From NCBI GenBank assembly GCA_029204225.1, contig MU831844.1, positions 36,960-100,959 on the forward strand: a DNA stretch of 64,000 nt, written 5' to 3'. Numbering within the stretch: the stretch's first letter is position 1; the number at the start of each line of letters is the position of its first letter. Made by a program: the position numbers and the translations under genes. The stretch is from Diphasiastrum complanatum. Lineage: Eukaryota > Streptophyta > Lycopodiopsida > Lycopodiales > Lycopodiaceae. Positions 1 through 11,490 of the stretch are shown here, in pieces. The notes under the pieces are model-generated. The model was not told where the DNA came from, ran no database searches, and was given only the letters and a program-made list of their open reading frames with translations.

Positions 1-529
1 TGATTCCTACTTTGTAGGATCTAGACCATGATTTATGATGAGATTTGTACCTACCATGCACCTACCAAGCATGACTCTTGGATCTAGGCTAGGGTTTTCA
101 CATTAGGGCAAGAAAGTGGATTCTACTTCCTTATTACACGCTGGATTTTCACCTAACTTTGCAAAGGAAGTGTGTTTTACTATGTATTTCTATTCTCCAT
201 AGTGAGAAGATAGAAACTTTTTGGAGCCTCAAGGAGAAACTCGAGTTTCCTCTCATTGTATGGTGATTACTCTATTTTTCCAATGAAACCCAGCTTTGGC
301 ACTTTGTAAACACTGTCTACAGGCCGTACTACAGCCTTATTTCCACACGTGTGGAGTTGGATTAGACTATTTGATCAATGCTTTGATTGTCTCTACTTGT
401 TTCCTATCAAGCTGCTAAACTAGATCTTGTTTTCTGATGACTAGTTTCTGATAGATTGTTTAACAAGCATACAATCACCTTGTGTTTTATTCAAAGATCC
501 ATTTATGGTCCTTAGGACTGTACTTTTCA
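1..529 (+). mobile_element. Ty1/copia-type LTR, left end cut by window edge
   Basis: This stretch aligns by eye with the minus strand of 26,951-27,650, which sits directly after a copia polypurine tract. Shared landmarks, in order, are the block around 210-260 (agatagaaac followed by ttttggagc), the terminal block around 465-515 containing atccatttatggtcc, and the end gtacttttca at 529, which matches the end of the other LTR. The LTR terminus therefore falls at 529 with the canonical CA. The left part lies outside the window. No gag or primer-binding site is seen to its right, so it may be a solo LTR or the downstream LTR of an element. Confidence 0.7.
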
Positions 530-644
530 CACATGTTTTTACAAGACACATTAATATTTAATGCTTAACTTATGGATAAGAGTGAACACGTTATTACAAT
601 AATATATGAAGAATACAAAATTTAAATGTTTCAAAGAAACTTAC

Positions 645-752
645 ACGTGGAGGATGACTCTCGCTCTTCAATTTATCAACTAATGTCTCATAGGATTTCC
701 TAAAGGCACAGTCGTACTCTTCTCTAGTTGGTAGACGTCCATAGTCCACCAG
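645..752 (-). other. exon-like open block with splice signals, orphan
   Basis: On the minus strand a 108-nt block runs from an acceptor-like AG (the complement of 753-754) to a donor GTAAGTTTC that starts at 644. Only one of its three frames is open. It encodes 36 residues beginning LVDYGRLPTREEY and ending SESHPPR, rich in charged and helical residues. Perfect flanking signals, a length divisible by three and a single open frame look more like a coding exon than chance. I do not recognise the family. The copia LTR that ends at 529 would lie inside the following intron or truncate the gene. Confidence 0.35.
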
Positions 753-1097
753 CTATCCATTCAATTTAAGTTTAAATTAGTTTAGGGCTAGGTTGTAGCA
801 ACTAGTCATAATGCATATTATAAAAAGAAATCATATGAAATCAAAGACAAACTATTAGAGTTTAGATAGTTTTACCATTCACAATATGTTTGCTAGCCTT
901 TTTCTTTACTAATTTTGAAAGTAATCAAATTTACATTAGACGTGATAGGTTAAACTTTCTCAATTCATGTATGATTTCATACAAATCCAATTGATATGCA
1001 AAGTTTATGTGAAGCAACGATAACTATCCTTTTGTAAGGACCAAGATAGGATCACTATTGTTTGAAAGAATCTCAAAAAAAATGCATAGCAAGGTCA

Positions 1098-1214
1098 CGC
1101 TAATAAATCTGCTATCGTATTTCTCAAGATTCTTTTGGTCTCTAATAGTTTGTCTCTTATAGCAATTATCAAAATTTCTTCTCGATTTTCTAAGGAGTGT
1201 AAAGCATCAATGGC
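1098..1214 (-). other. possible second exon-like block, minus strand
   Basis: The minus strand is open for about 39 codons reading AIDALHSLENREEIL and ending in TIADLLA, followed by a TGA. It is helical and charged, similar in character to the block at 645-752, and lies upstream of it on the same strand. The splice signals are weak: no clean donor keeps the frame compatible with the next block. It may be a decayed exon of the same gene fragment or chance. Confidence 0.2.
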
Positions 1215-2639
1215 TTTTGTATTAGAATTTTGGTGTGTCAATGAAGAATTCCTTTCCTCTACTTGAGCTTAGGAGTTTGACTCCAATCAACAATTGCACA
1301 AACGAGGACATACAAGAAAGAGAGAAAAAAAAGTGGCAGACATATCAATCTATGGAGATCCTACTTATTGTCTCAATGTACGCTAGGGTTGTCAACATGG
1401 GTGGCATTTTCTTTCAAGCCCTTGTGAGAGAATTACATATCACAAAAAATTTGTGACCATTTTGGAAGAGATGAGGCATATTATATCTCCGTCAATTGCC
1501 ACAAGCATATATCTCTCATCATCACACATATCAGACACATTCAAGTGATGTCACTCATTAGATGCTCAATCAAAAGTTTATCCATCTCCATAGTCATGAT
1601 TTTTGAGCACGAGAAACCAAAAATTAAAGGACCATAACTTATAGTAGGCTTAGAGGACACTTGGTGAAGATATCAAAGAATATCAACTATTTCAAATTGA
1701 AGAGAATCTAAGTAAACATAAGATGCACAGCTTTCTTATCATATTGTCCAAAAGATGGTTTGGTAACTTAGCCCATATTTCAAACAAACATAGATTTTAC
1801 TTAGAAGATTGCTAATTTCTATATAATCATTCACCAACCAACTGATGGTGTATATAGCCACCAGAATAACCTCAACAATAGCAAGGGTAAATCATAAAAT
1901 ACAACTAATCTACTGAAAAAATACAACAACAAGAAGGTAGAATCACAAAATACAGATATCTATCAAAAAAAATTACAAGAATCACATAATACAACTATCT
2001 ACTCTAAAAATTAGACACTAAAAACTCTTGCCCCTACTACTACTATGATGCCACAGGCTAGACATAACAATTGTGTACTTTTCACACATGTGAGGACATC
2101 TCAAAGAATGTGAATGATCTCCTAAGATGTGTGTGATTAAACATAGATCTAACTTTCATAAGATACAAGCATAGTAGCTCAGAAATCTAAGGCTCGATCA
2201 TTCTAGTTGAGCCCATTACCAACCACAACCTCTCAATCCCTTAGATATTGATTGATTGGGCTTTTAACAAGTGCAGAGGTGCAAGTATAAAATTTTTAGA
2301 AGACAACGCAATCAAGTGCAACAACAATCATTTTTTGTACTAAGGCTACTTTACCACGATAATATGCCTCCAGAAATTACATATATGCTACATTTTTGCA
2401 GTATAGGACTATACTAGCACAATTTTTTGTTTCGAGGTAACTCATGGTGCTATTGGAATCAATATGGCACACATATGCCATGATGCCCACGTCAATGTCA
2501 AGTCTAACATGTTCTACATTAGTAATGATTATGTTGCTTCTTTTAACTTGTACTATTCTTATATGGATACAATAGCATTTCTTGCCAAATTGTTAATCAA
2601 TATGAAATTAGCCCTGATACAATATTACAACAAGATCTA

Positions 2640-3743
2640 TTGCTAGAAAAATGATTGGTAAAGAAGATTGGATGTTTTAGGTTAAGTTTCATTCATGATA
2701 TTTCATAGTGAATCGTGTTTTGGACAAGGATAACAACTAATGCTAGCTATGACACATGTCTTTCTCATTGTACTAACTCATGTAGTTTTGTGTGGTGGGA
2801 TAGTGGCAAGTAACAACTGAAATTTGATTCACCTTATAGTGCTTCTATACTTTAAGACTATTTTTAGCTTGATATTGTCGTGTTATGCTATAAAATAAAG
2901 GGCTCAAAATATTTGGTCTTGACTTGTCAAGAGAGATTATGTCAAACCTATGTTCTCTCTCAAAGCCTATTGGTTTCTAATATTGAGTTTAAGGCAACTA
3001 GAATTGCTTTCAAACTTTGGAGTTTACCTTCTCTTGATTTCTTTGCTCCTATTTCTGTTGAGCTTTGGATAATTCTTGCTCACTTGACCAATATCGAGAT
3101 TCAAACTTGTAAGCTTGCTACTTTGCATAAAAACTCAGCTTAACTTTCATTACTTTTGATATTGTGATGATAATGGATAAATTTGAGCCTTCTAGATGTC
3201 CCTTTGAGCACACTTGGGCTAGAACTAGACTTCATTTTGAAACTACTTTCAATGAGAAAGAATTTACACCAAGCTCGTATTTGGAACTGGAAAAGACTGT
3301 TCTTCAAATGTAGATGTGGTGACAAATGCAAGAACAACTCCTCCATTATCTGGTTCGACCATGTTGTTTGGTTCATGATGAACAACCTTAGTAAATTCTT
3401 TCCTAGTACTTCTTTGCAAAACCAAATCAATGTCCCTTTTCTATGGTTGCATAAGCTTGCCAACGATATTGTAAAAGTCCATATTGTCTTTTTTGAAATC
3501 ATGATGTACATGATTAATGCTTCCTTTGAACTATCACATGTCCCTACTACCAAGCTTCTGGCCAATTTAGGAGATGCTAAAAACGTACATGAAATTGAAA
3601 GATTGTTGAAAAAACCTAGTTTCTCTACTCTTCAAGACAAGTACTTTCAAAACTCAAACAATAAATCTGGAACTTTCAACCAAAACAACCAAAGTTTAGT
3701 GGTATTTGGTAGTGGAAACAATAAGAGGAAGACAAGGCAATAG
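2640..3743 (+). mobile_element. unclassified repeat 'family X', copy A
   Basis: The segment around 2,700-2,960 (landmarks tttctcattgtactaact, tgtggtgggatagtggcaag, ttggtcttgacttgtcaaga) recurs on the minus strand at about 7,000-7,240. Its first half recurs again on the plus strand at 25,320-25,410. Homology with the minus strand of 5,880-7,240 continues through 3,570 and includes protein-coding traces. A TATA-like and polyadenylation-like stretch (tataaaataaag) precedes the coding traces, as in an LTR or a promoter. I cannot assign the family. The outer borders are not defined. Confidence 0.5.
2880..3743 (+). pseudogene. family X protein fragments, copy A
   Basis: Two adjoining open stretches (2,880-3,143 and 3,183-3,743, in different frames) carry protein traces shared with the minus strand of 5,940-6,836. 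The first contains a segment with KLWSLP, an HLT and QTCKLA followed by KNS. The second contains NLHQARIWNWKR and then KCRCGDKCKNN, a short Cys-rich string that could be metal binding. The copies differ by frameshifts, so this is a decayed ORF. A gag-like or other element protein is possible, but no family motif settles it. Confidence 0.35.
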
Positions 3744-5879
3744 TGGAAAGGATAAACTATCGGTCAAGAAGCTAAATTGTTAAAAAAAACTAATCCTCAT
3801 GCACGATGAAGAGAAAATAGAAAGAGTGTTGGTCATCAATGTGGTAAATCGGATTCAACTTAGAAATAATGGTGACAAAGGAAAGGCATTTGTACGTTGA
3901 CACTATTGTAATAGGAATTTTGAGAGTATCAACGTCAAACAACTTTCTTCTAAGATTTTTACATCACATGTTTGGTTATATTGATGAGTTTTTTTTAGTA
4001 TATTGTGTTTGGCTAGGTGTACTTTCTCATATTAAAAAGGATTTGTAAAAAGCCTTCCAAGTTTTTTGTGACTTTAACTTTGATGATTTAACTTCTTGTA
4101 TTTTTTCGTACAATAAACATATGAAAGATTGCCTCAAATCATTTTAACTAGGTGATTTCTATGAATTGTAAAATTGTAGACAATAGACCCTTAAATAACA
4201 ATATTTATAAAAGTTCAATCACATTGTTGTATGACATTCTAATATCAATGAAGTTGCATCTAAACTTTATTATAGTTGGTTTAAGTTAGCAACAGTGTTG
4301 CCTACATCTTAAACTATTGATAATGAAACTCGGATTGAACTAATCCATGAATAAACTCAAAGAGGTGCATTGAGAGGATGCTTAGGGATATTAAAGGCAC
4401 TTAAGATTATGGTTTTGAGTACAATGATGCAAATGACTTGCAGCTCCAAGCTTACTAAGATGTGCATTGGGATGATGAAAAAGGCAAAAAAAAAAAAAAA
4501 AAGTTCAACTACATGATATGCGTTCAACTTGGGATCAAGAGCAACCGTACAAAGTAGTCAGAAACTACTCACAAATGGCCCTCTTATCCACAAACGTATA
4601 GTATCAAGCAATGACAAAGCAACATGAAAAGCAATTTTAATTAGAGAACATGCATTTATAAGAAGCAGTCCTTATCATACTATATTGTGATAATTAAAGT
4701 TGCATCCAATTTGCATACAATCTTGACTAATTAAAGTTGCATCCAAACCGCATAGAATCTTGACTAATACACAAAGACAACACATCAAAGTTGACCAATA
4801 CTTTATTAAACAAAAGTGCTAAATGGTGACACCAACAATCATATTGCTAATACATTTACAATGGTCTCTTTTTAACCTTACAAGTGACACAAATGCTTTA
4901 AGTATATATCAATATCATAGATCTAGTAGAATATGCTTTGTGCATTTCAGGACGAGTGTTTTGTATTGGTTTTTTTTCCTGCTAAAATCACAAAAAAAAA
5001 AAAGGCCACTAAAATCCAAATTTAAGCATTGGAAACGATTTTTTTAATATCCTAAAATTAAACACTAGCACATTACACTCCATGCCCTTTATAGAACCAA
5101 AAAAAAATACTCAAAAACAAAAAAAAATAAAACTACTTTTGTGGCACATTTCAGATAATGCTAATCTTGATTCTCGGAACGTATCATAATGATATGTGCA
5201 ATTATGATTGATATTAAGTCTAGGATAGTGCTTGACACAACAATGGAGACATGCAATTTTCAACTTTCTAAGGTCCACCCATAAAGTTTGAGACCAAAAA
5301 CTATCATGCATAGTATGGACCAAAGTTGTGACATCCTCGTCAACACCCAAGAATAGGTGTAGGTCAAATGCACAACACAGGTCCACATTAGCTTTTGTAC
5401 ATTTACACAAAGACCAACATAGTTAGTTTCTAACACTTCTTTTTAAGTGAAAAGGTAGACTTGACCATGATGAAGGCCACACTTAAGAGCAAAACCAATC
5501 AAATGAATTCCCTACTTCCTCATAGAAAAACTAGGGAAAATTTATCACTTCTCCCAAGGTGGAGGGCAGACTCAACCATGATGAAGGCTAATACTAAAGA
5601 GCTTCATATTATGATTGGCCCAAATTGACAAATGAAATCAAGATGTGCTATGTCACTAGACCTCTACCATTAAGCCAAGTGTAAGTAGCCTACATTACCA
5701 TGAGCTAATCCACTTCTAGATTTGGCCTAATCACTTATCTACAAGTGTACAATGAGTGGTTTTGAAAGAGGACCCCCAAACCTCAAGATAGATGACTTTT
5801 ACAATTTCACAACAATTATGGAAAAAGTTGTTTGTTTCTAAAGAGATATACATTTCTTTAATAGAAGGTTTTAAAATTC
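3744..5879. other. no gene or recognised repeat seen
   Basis: This is AT-rich sequence with short homopolymer runs (A-tract near 4,485-4,502, A-rich near 4,990 and 5,097-5,130). Two short near-repeats of a phrase containing taattaaagttgcatccaa occur at about 4,690-4,760. No open frame shows family resemblance. Confidence 0.4.
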
Positions 5880-7240
5880 TTGGACGATGTTTGAAAGCAT
5901 TTTGAGTCATTATGGAAAAAGTTGTATTTTAAACATCATGATGTACCAAACATCATGATCGAACCAGATAATGGAGGAATTGTTCTTACAATTATCACCA
6001 CATCTGCATTTAAAGAAGATTCTTTTTCAGTTCCAAATTCTTGCTTGGTGTAAATTCATTCTATTGAATCCAATATCAAAATGTCCACGTACCCAAGCCC
6101 AGGTCTACTCAGAAGGGCATCGAGAAGGTTCAAATCTATTCATGTGTATCATATTGTCAAAGGCAATGGGAGTTTCAAGAGTAGAGTTTTTGTTCAAGGC
6201 AGCAAGTTTACAAGTTTGTACCTCTTTTTCAGTCAAGTGTTCAAGTACAATCCGGAGTTCAATCGGTATGGGAGAAAGAAAGTTAACTGTAGGTAGACTT
6301 CAAAGTTTGTAAGCAATACATGCATATTTGAATTTGATAGTGCGATTGGGAACCATGGGGACTTGATAGTTTTTGGCTTGGCAAAATTCAAAGGTAGACT
6401 GTTCACCAGTATCACATATATCTTGGGAGAAGATTTCAAGTTGAAAAGCGCAATCTTCATCCAACTCATCTAGGAAGACAAGAGGGTGTGGAGATCGAGG
6501 TGTATCGAGAATGGAAGGGGTGGGTTTAGCAGATAACAAACCATTTTCTTTTCCTAAAAAAGAAAAAATTATTTTGATATGCAGATTATAAAACATTTCC
6601 TCATCCTCATATTTATCAACAAGCCCAACTAAATCAGTAGCAAAATTTTCCACAACACCCAAAGGGTCAATTTTGTTTTTACCATACTCCATGTAAATTT
6701 TGACCCAATGCAAGGTATCCAAAAGGTCGATAATGTAGAGCACCTTATCTTCAGGCCCAACAACATTATAGGTAGCACGATCCGTCTCAATGACAAAACT
6801 ATGCAATATAACAGCTTTTTTCATACAACATATCAAGGTCTGAATGAATAGATTAGGAGGAGGAAGGGGCTCCTTGTAACCAAGGTCTACAACATCCTGA
6901 AGACTAAGAACATGACAGAAAAGGCCTTTGTTAGCTCGTGAATCGAAGTAAAGTAAAGATTTAGTACTATCCCGACCAAATGATAGTCGGATTTACACCT
7001 CAAGGATGCATAGAGAGAGATTAACAGAACAAAGCTCCTCTTGACAAGTCAAGACCAAAACGTTTAAAACCCTTTATTCATAAACCAACAAAGAAAGACA
7101 TAGTCGAAAAGTATACATTACTCATAAAGCACCGTAAAGCAAGACATCCAACTGGTACCTTCCACCATCTCACCACACAAAATCGTGCAAGTTAGCACAA
7201 TGAGGAAGACAGGTCAACGTTGAATGTCAGTTGGTATCCA
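5880..7240 (-). mobile_element. unclassified repeat 'family X', copy B, first part
   Basis: Read on the minus strand from 7,240 downward, this matches copy A (2,700-3,570) in the same order: the cttcctcattgtgctaact block, a box near 7,060-7,080 containing aataaaggg, the gacttgtcaagag block and the coding traces. Gypsy copy 1 is inserted at 7,241-7,245 with a 5-bp target duplication. The family X sequence resumes at 19,249 and continues on the minus strand. This shows that family X is the older resident. Confidence 0.6.
6115..6836 (-). pseudogene. family X protein fragment, copy B
   Basis: The minus strand has a 178-codon open frame (6,836 to 6,300) starting MICCMKKAVILHSF and containing an acidic segment LDELDEDCAFQLEIF. 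Past its stop the same reading goes on with SLPTVNFLSPIPIELR, HLTEKEVQTCKLAALNKNS and FEPSRCPSE, the part shared with copy A. Absence of known reverse transcriptase, integrase or transposase motifs leaves the role unknown. The stop at 6,300 falls within a segment conserved between the copies, so this copy is probably broken there. Confidence 0.35.
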
Positions 7241-7245
7241 TAGCG
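7241..7245 (+). repeat. 5-bp target-site duplication (TAGCG), left
   Basis: TAGCG immediately precedes the TGTTGG start of the 5' LTR. The same five bases follow the 3' LTR at 19,244-19,248. Five bases is the usual duplication length for Ty3/gypsy integrases. Confidence 0.85.
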
Positions 7246-7548
7246 TGTTGGAGGGTTTGCGGATCCCAAGGCAACCCTAACCCTAGTTAATAAGTGAGAG
7301 GGATTTGGCACCCTGCGTGTGTAAGTCCAACCCACTGATCACATAGTTATTTGATTAATTAGAATGTTAATAAAAGGACTTTAGGCCTATTTTGCGGGAC
7401 TTTTAATGTCGCAGGGCCTAAATGTCAAGTTAGTGAATAAAGTTGGGTTTCCCTCCAATTTTGATGGTTTCCACACTTTTTTAAATTTGAATAAAAAGAG
7501 AGGCAAGACTGGACCAATATGATTCAGAGGCCAAGGTCCTCCTCTCTA

Positions 7549-7606
7549 CTATAAAAAGGGACCAACTCGAGTTGCTCCTCATGTTCATTTCCTCATTTCA
7601 ATAAAG
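7549..7606 (+). promoter_or_regulatory. LTR TATA box and polyadenylation signal
   Basis: CTATAAAAAGG at about 7,549-7,559 is a TATA box; the 3' LTR has the better CTATAAATAG at 18,791. About 45 bases downstream lies CAATAAAG (7,599-7,606), a polyadenylation signal, as in compact LTR U3-R regions. Confidence 0.6.
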
Positions 7607-7797
7607 CAGATTGGTTCTCTTTAGAAATGGATTGATTAATGTCCTTGCTTTTCCTCTCTTTTCCTCCATTTCTCATGCTTTCTTTGGATTTTGCTAATTG
7701 TTGGATCTGATCATTATTGGAAATGATATTTCTTATGCTTTTTGTGAGAGAGAAAGGGAGAGAGAGAGAAGAGTAAGTTTCTATCATTGTTCTGGAT

Positions 7798-7865
7798 TTA
7801 GGGTTAATGGAAGTAAGGTTAATGGATGTAGTGTTAATGCTTAGTGTTAATGGATGTATTGTTAG
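7798..7865 (+). repeat. short tandem repeat inside the LTR
   Basis: About four imperfect units built on GTTAATGGATGTAG run in tandem here and again in the 3' LTR near 19,035-19,105. They lie in the transcribed U5 part. Confidence 0.6.
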
Positions 7866-8005
7866 ATCCTCCATTTATGTTGAAATCTGAACTATACTAT
7901 CGCTCTCATGGGAACGAACCTCCGCGTGACAACTAACTCCGTCTCTTTGATGCTAGATTGACTAGATCTTGGATTCAGGTTAGGCAAGGAAAGAAACCCA
8001 CTACA

Positions 8006-9139
8006 ATTTTCAGTTTGCAGCATGTTTGGTTGATGGTTAGCTTGCATTAGGCATCTTGTCGTGGCATGAATAGTGTTAAAACTCCATTGTAGGGATAGTT
8101 TGGGATTGATTTTGCTAGATTTTGAGTGGATTTGCTTGTTTGAAATCTAATCTGATTATCAAACAGGGAAAGCTATTCAAATCACTAATCTTAAGATCCA
8201 TTTGGATCTGAGATATCAGAGAAAATAACAAAAATCGGTAAAATCTGTCAAATTTGGTCAAAAAGAGGCAGAAAGTGTCATCAGAGCCCAGAACTTTTTA
8301 CCCTCTTTCAGGAAACCTTCGTCGAGTTGCAAACACCTTTGGTTTTGTTTACATAACCTTCAGTTTGAAGGGCGAAGATTAATTTCTAGCAGATTTTCAG
8401 AAACATCAGAGAAACCACCAAAAAACACCAAAATTATCAAAATCCTAAAAAATATAGAAAAAGAACCTTCGCCCAATTCATTGTGCTTAGATGTGATTCA
8501 GATCTATCTACTGTCAGGTCGGCAAAGAATAATACCAAAAATAGAAAGGTTCTCAGAGGATCAGTTGTCATATTGTCATATTTTTGCCAAAAAAGTCATT
8601 TTTTTGCAAAATTACCAGTATTACTCTTGATCCTTCGCTAGAACCTTTGTCGAGTTTCCAGAACATTCTATTTATATAAAAATACTATTTTTGAGTTTGA
8701 CGAAGATTTATCTTGATCAGATCACAAAGAATCTTGATTTTTACCCTCGACAGATCACAAAAACTATATTTTCTTGTGTCAGAAACCTTCGTCCGATTGT
8801 CCATAGTTTTATCTGTGTCAGATCTTCCATCTGAGAAATCGGCGAAGGTTATTTCCCAAGAAATTGTCAGAAAAGTGTTCAGAGAGTTTTTATCCCAAAA
8901 TAGCACTGTTGAACCTTCGCCGAGCCAACCTTCGCCTAGATAACCTTCGCCAGTCCTATTTTTAGTTTCTAATTTTCCAGATCAAGTCTCTGTCAAAATT
9001 TGGATCAGATCCGATATATTTCAAATTGGACTCTGAGAGATTTATCATTTTTGAGAAGTATTGATTGATTGAATTTTGGGTAGTTTTTTAACATATAGAA
9101 TCAGATTCTTGAAAAGTGGAATAGAGCTAGCAAATCTAA
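8006..9139 (+). other. gypsy copy 1 leader with dispersed CTTCGCC motif
   Basis: This non-coding leader carries about a dozen occurrences of a motif close to AACCTTCGCCGAG, in both orientations. Forward examples are near 8,314, 8,463, 8,632, 8,786, 8,911, 8,926 and 8,942. Reverse examples (GGCGAAGGTT or GACGAAGATT) are near 8,373, 8,699 and 8,842. The spacer sequences between them are not alike, so this is not a plain tandem repeat. The same motif fills the spacer at 15,200-15,560. Confidence 0.75.
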
Positions 9140-10567
9140 TCTGAGATAGTTTTTGGAAAAATCTATATCCAATCACATTATCAATTTGATCTAAATAGCT
9201 GCCCTGGAGGTGCTCCACAGGAGGTCAATCCAATTATTGATAGAAGAGCACCCCGATTGGATCTACCCAAATATAATGGATTAACAGATCCAGTTCGATT
9301 TCTTCAGATCTATGCTGAATCCTGTGAGGTCTATGGTGAGATTTATCCTCAAGATAAACTTAAGTTGTTTCCTATGGCCTTAACAGGCGCAGCACAAGAT
9401 TGGTACTATAACCAAGATGAAACTGAGCGTACAGATTGGGAGGTTGTTAAACGAGCCCTTATCACATGGTTCAAACCGCGGAAGTTTATGGAAGACCCTT
9501 TCCTACTTTTAAGTAAAATTAAAATGGGAAAGCGGGAAATGGTTCGAGATTACATCGAAAGGGTGAAACATCTTAGATCTGAATGTGAGCCTGAGCTGAT
9601 TAATGAAAATGCCATGATTATGTGGTTTTTGTCAGGTCTACCTAAACGAATCAGACGTGAATTGAAACGCCATAATGAGTACGCACTTTTGCAAAATGTG
9701 ATGGATGATGCAATTTTGGAGGAGGATGAAGATTCAGATGATGAGCCGAATGTCAGTATGTTGCCTTATACAACAGGGCAAACTACTACAACATCCACCA
9801 CTATTGCATCAACGAATGCCAATGCTACTGCAGAAATGATGCTCAATGAGTTCGAGAAACTTGGGAAGACCCAACAGAAACAGATGGAAAAGTTGCAGTT
9901 GCAATTTGATGAGAAGATCAAAGCATTGGAAAATTTCCACGGAGAAGCGAACAAGGAACCTGAGAAGTTTGCAAAGACTTTTCCTACCAGGAAAAATGTC
10001 TGGTGCTCTATTTGTACAAGAAATCACAAAGTGAACGAGTGTCCTCAATTGAAAAAACGAATGGAAATCAATGTTTGCCATCTGTGTAATTCACCTGATC
10101 ATGAGACTGCCTTTTGCAACTTCAACCCTCGGATAATTCAGCAACGGTATGCCCAGATGGGATATCGAGATCCACAGTATGGAGGCAATCCAGCAGCAAG
10201 ACTATGACAATCTACTCTTGGATACCCGGAGCATCTAGCCTTGCTTGCCCCACCAAAGCACTCCGCTCCTCCTGCCAATTTGATGGAACCAGAACCTTAC
10301 GGAAGTGCTGAGCAATGGAGCTATGGTAATGATCAGGAAGGTGGATCTTCATGACAGTATGCCATTTATGCTGCCACTCAACAACAAGCCTCGAGAAATT
10401 GGGCCAGAGCACCACTTGGATGCTTTGCATGTGGAGAAAATTACAGAGTTGCAGAATGCCCAAATAAAGGAAAAATTGTACCATTCTGTCGTGACTGTGA
10501 ATATGGGCATTGCTATAAAGACTGTCCAGCAAGACCGAAGCCACCACCAGCTACAGCACTTGTAAAT
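9140..10567 (+). pseudogene. gag: gag (capsid plus two pairs of zinc knuckles), copy 1
   Basis: The capsid part has the plant retrotransposon gag pattern: LPKYNGLTDPVRFL, then ALTGAAQDWYY, WFKPRKF, and YIERVKHLRSEC (about 9,257-9,720). After an acidic, Thr-rich linker come two knuckles at about 10,000-10,120, CSIC...H...C and CHLC...H...C. A Pro-rich linker follows, then a second pair at about 10,425-10,545, CFAC...C with Tyr in the His position and CRDC...H...C. Two TGA codons interrupt the second half. Gag binds and packages the element RNA. Four knuckles in two pairs is more than the usual one or two. Confidence 0.85.
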
Positions 10568-11059
10568 TTGATAACAATCAAGCAAGGATCGGTAGCTCAT
10601 AATAAACCAAGTGCACCCTTGATGGTGGTCACCAGAGCACAAAAGCAAAAAGAACCAGTAGTGGATTCAGTACCTGCTGATTCTATACCATTGAACGATA
10701 CACCAACAGCATCAAAAGTTTATCCAAATCTTAATGCAGAAAAACGAAGATATCAGGATATGAGACAGTGGATTAAGCATCTACAAGAAGAAGAGGAACT
10801 TGAAGCTGCTAAAGTAACAGCTGAAGTTCGGTCTTCACCATTGCAACCTCCAAGAAATTTATGTACAGATATGAATGATCAATTACATCATCACAAAGAA
10901 CCCTTCAAGATGACGGAACCGGAAGCACCGCATAGAGAATTACTCATGAATATTTTGTCTAGCAAGATCAATATTTCAAAGTTGGTGCCGAAAGCAAAAG
11001 AAGTCATAGCGCAAAAGTTAGCTCAAGAAGAATCAGAAGACCATCAGGAGCCGCTCTTT

Positions 11060-11490
11060 TGTGCTGGATTTGAAGAATCTAACGATGTACTACATGTTGG
11101 AGCAGCTTGGGAAAGTGAACAAAAGAATATCACTCTGCCAATACAACATAGACAATTTTCTAAATAAGCAGTTGTGATAGATGGCGGTTCAGGAGTTAAC
11201 CTGATTTCTACAAAGCTATGTACAAAATGGGGCCTTATGAAGATTAAGCCTGCTACTTTTGCTATTAAGCTAGCTGATCAAACGACGGTTCGTCCACAAG
11301 GAATGGTGGAAGATATACTTGTCAGGATTGCAGGAGTACAATTCGTCATTACTTTCATCGTGATGGAATTACCAGAAGCACCAAAAGTCTACCGAGTTCT
11401 CTTAGGACTTCCCTGGTTACAAGTTGCGCAAGTAATTCATAACTGGGGTACTGGCAAAATCACTTTTGAAAATCGTGAACGTGCAATTAA
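11060..11490 (+). pseudogene. aspartic protease domain, copy 1
   Basis: This is the retropepsin-like segment of pol. The active-site region reads VVIDGGSGVNLIS, followed by WGL..IKPATFAIKLAD and then VYRVLLGLPWLQVAQVIHNW, the flap-to-C-terminal pattern of gypsy proteases. The catalytic triplet is D-G-G instead of the usual D-S/T-G, and copies 2 and 3 share this. A TAA six codons before the active site breaks the frame. The domain would release gag and pol products from the polyprotein. Confidence 0.75.

Larger units (their letters stand above)
530..2639. other. AT-rich stretch, no complete gene seen
   Basis: No long open frame with family resemblance is visible. The stretch contains two minus-strand exon-like blocks listed separately. 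An AC-rich low-complexity part lies around 1,880-2,010. The rest looks like decayed repeat DNA. Confidence 0.4.
7246..8005 (+). repeat. 5' LTR of gypsy copy 1
   Basis: It starts TGTTGGAGGG and ends CCCACTACA. It matches 18,488-19,243 over its whole length. The border with the leader is set by where the two LTRs stop matching. No clear primer-binding site follows: the bases after the LTR do not match the usual plant gypsy primer sites, unlike copy 3. Confidence 0.9.

Noticed and set aside
5111-5410. 99-codon minus-strand open frame
   Set aside because: No motif, no repeat partner, and composition typical of random AT-rich sequence.
7270-7285. Telomere-like CCCTAACCCTA in the copy 1 LTRs
   Set aside because: It is two units within a conserved LTR sequence, not a telomeric array. 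The similar words near 51,580 are equally short.
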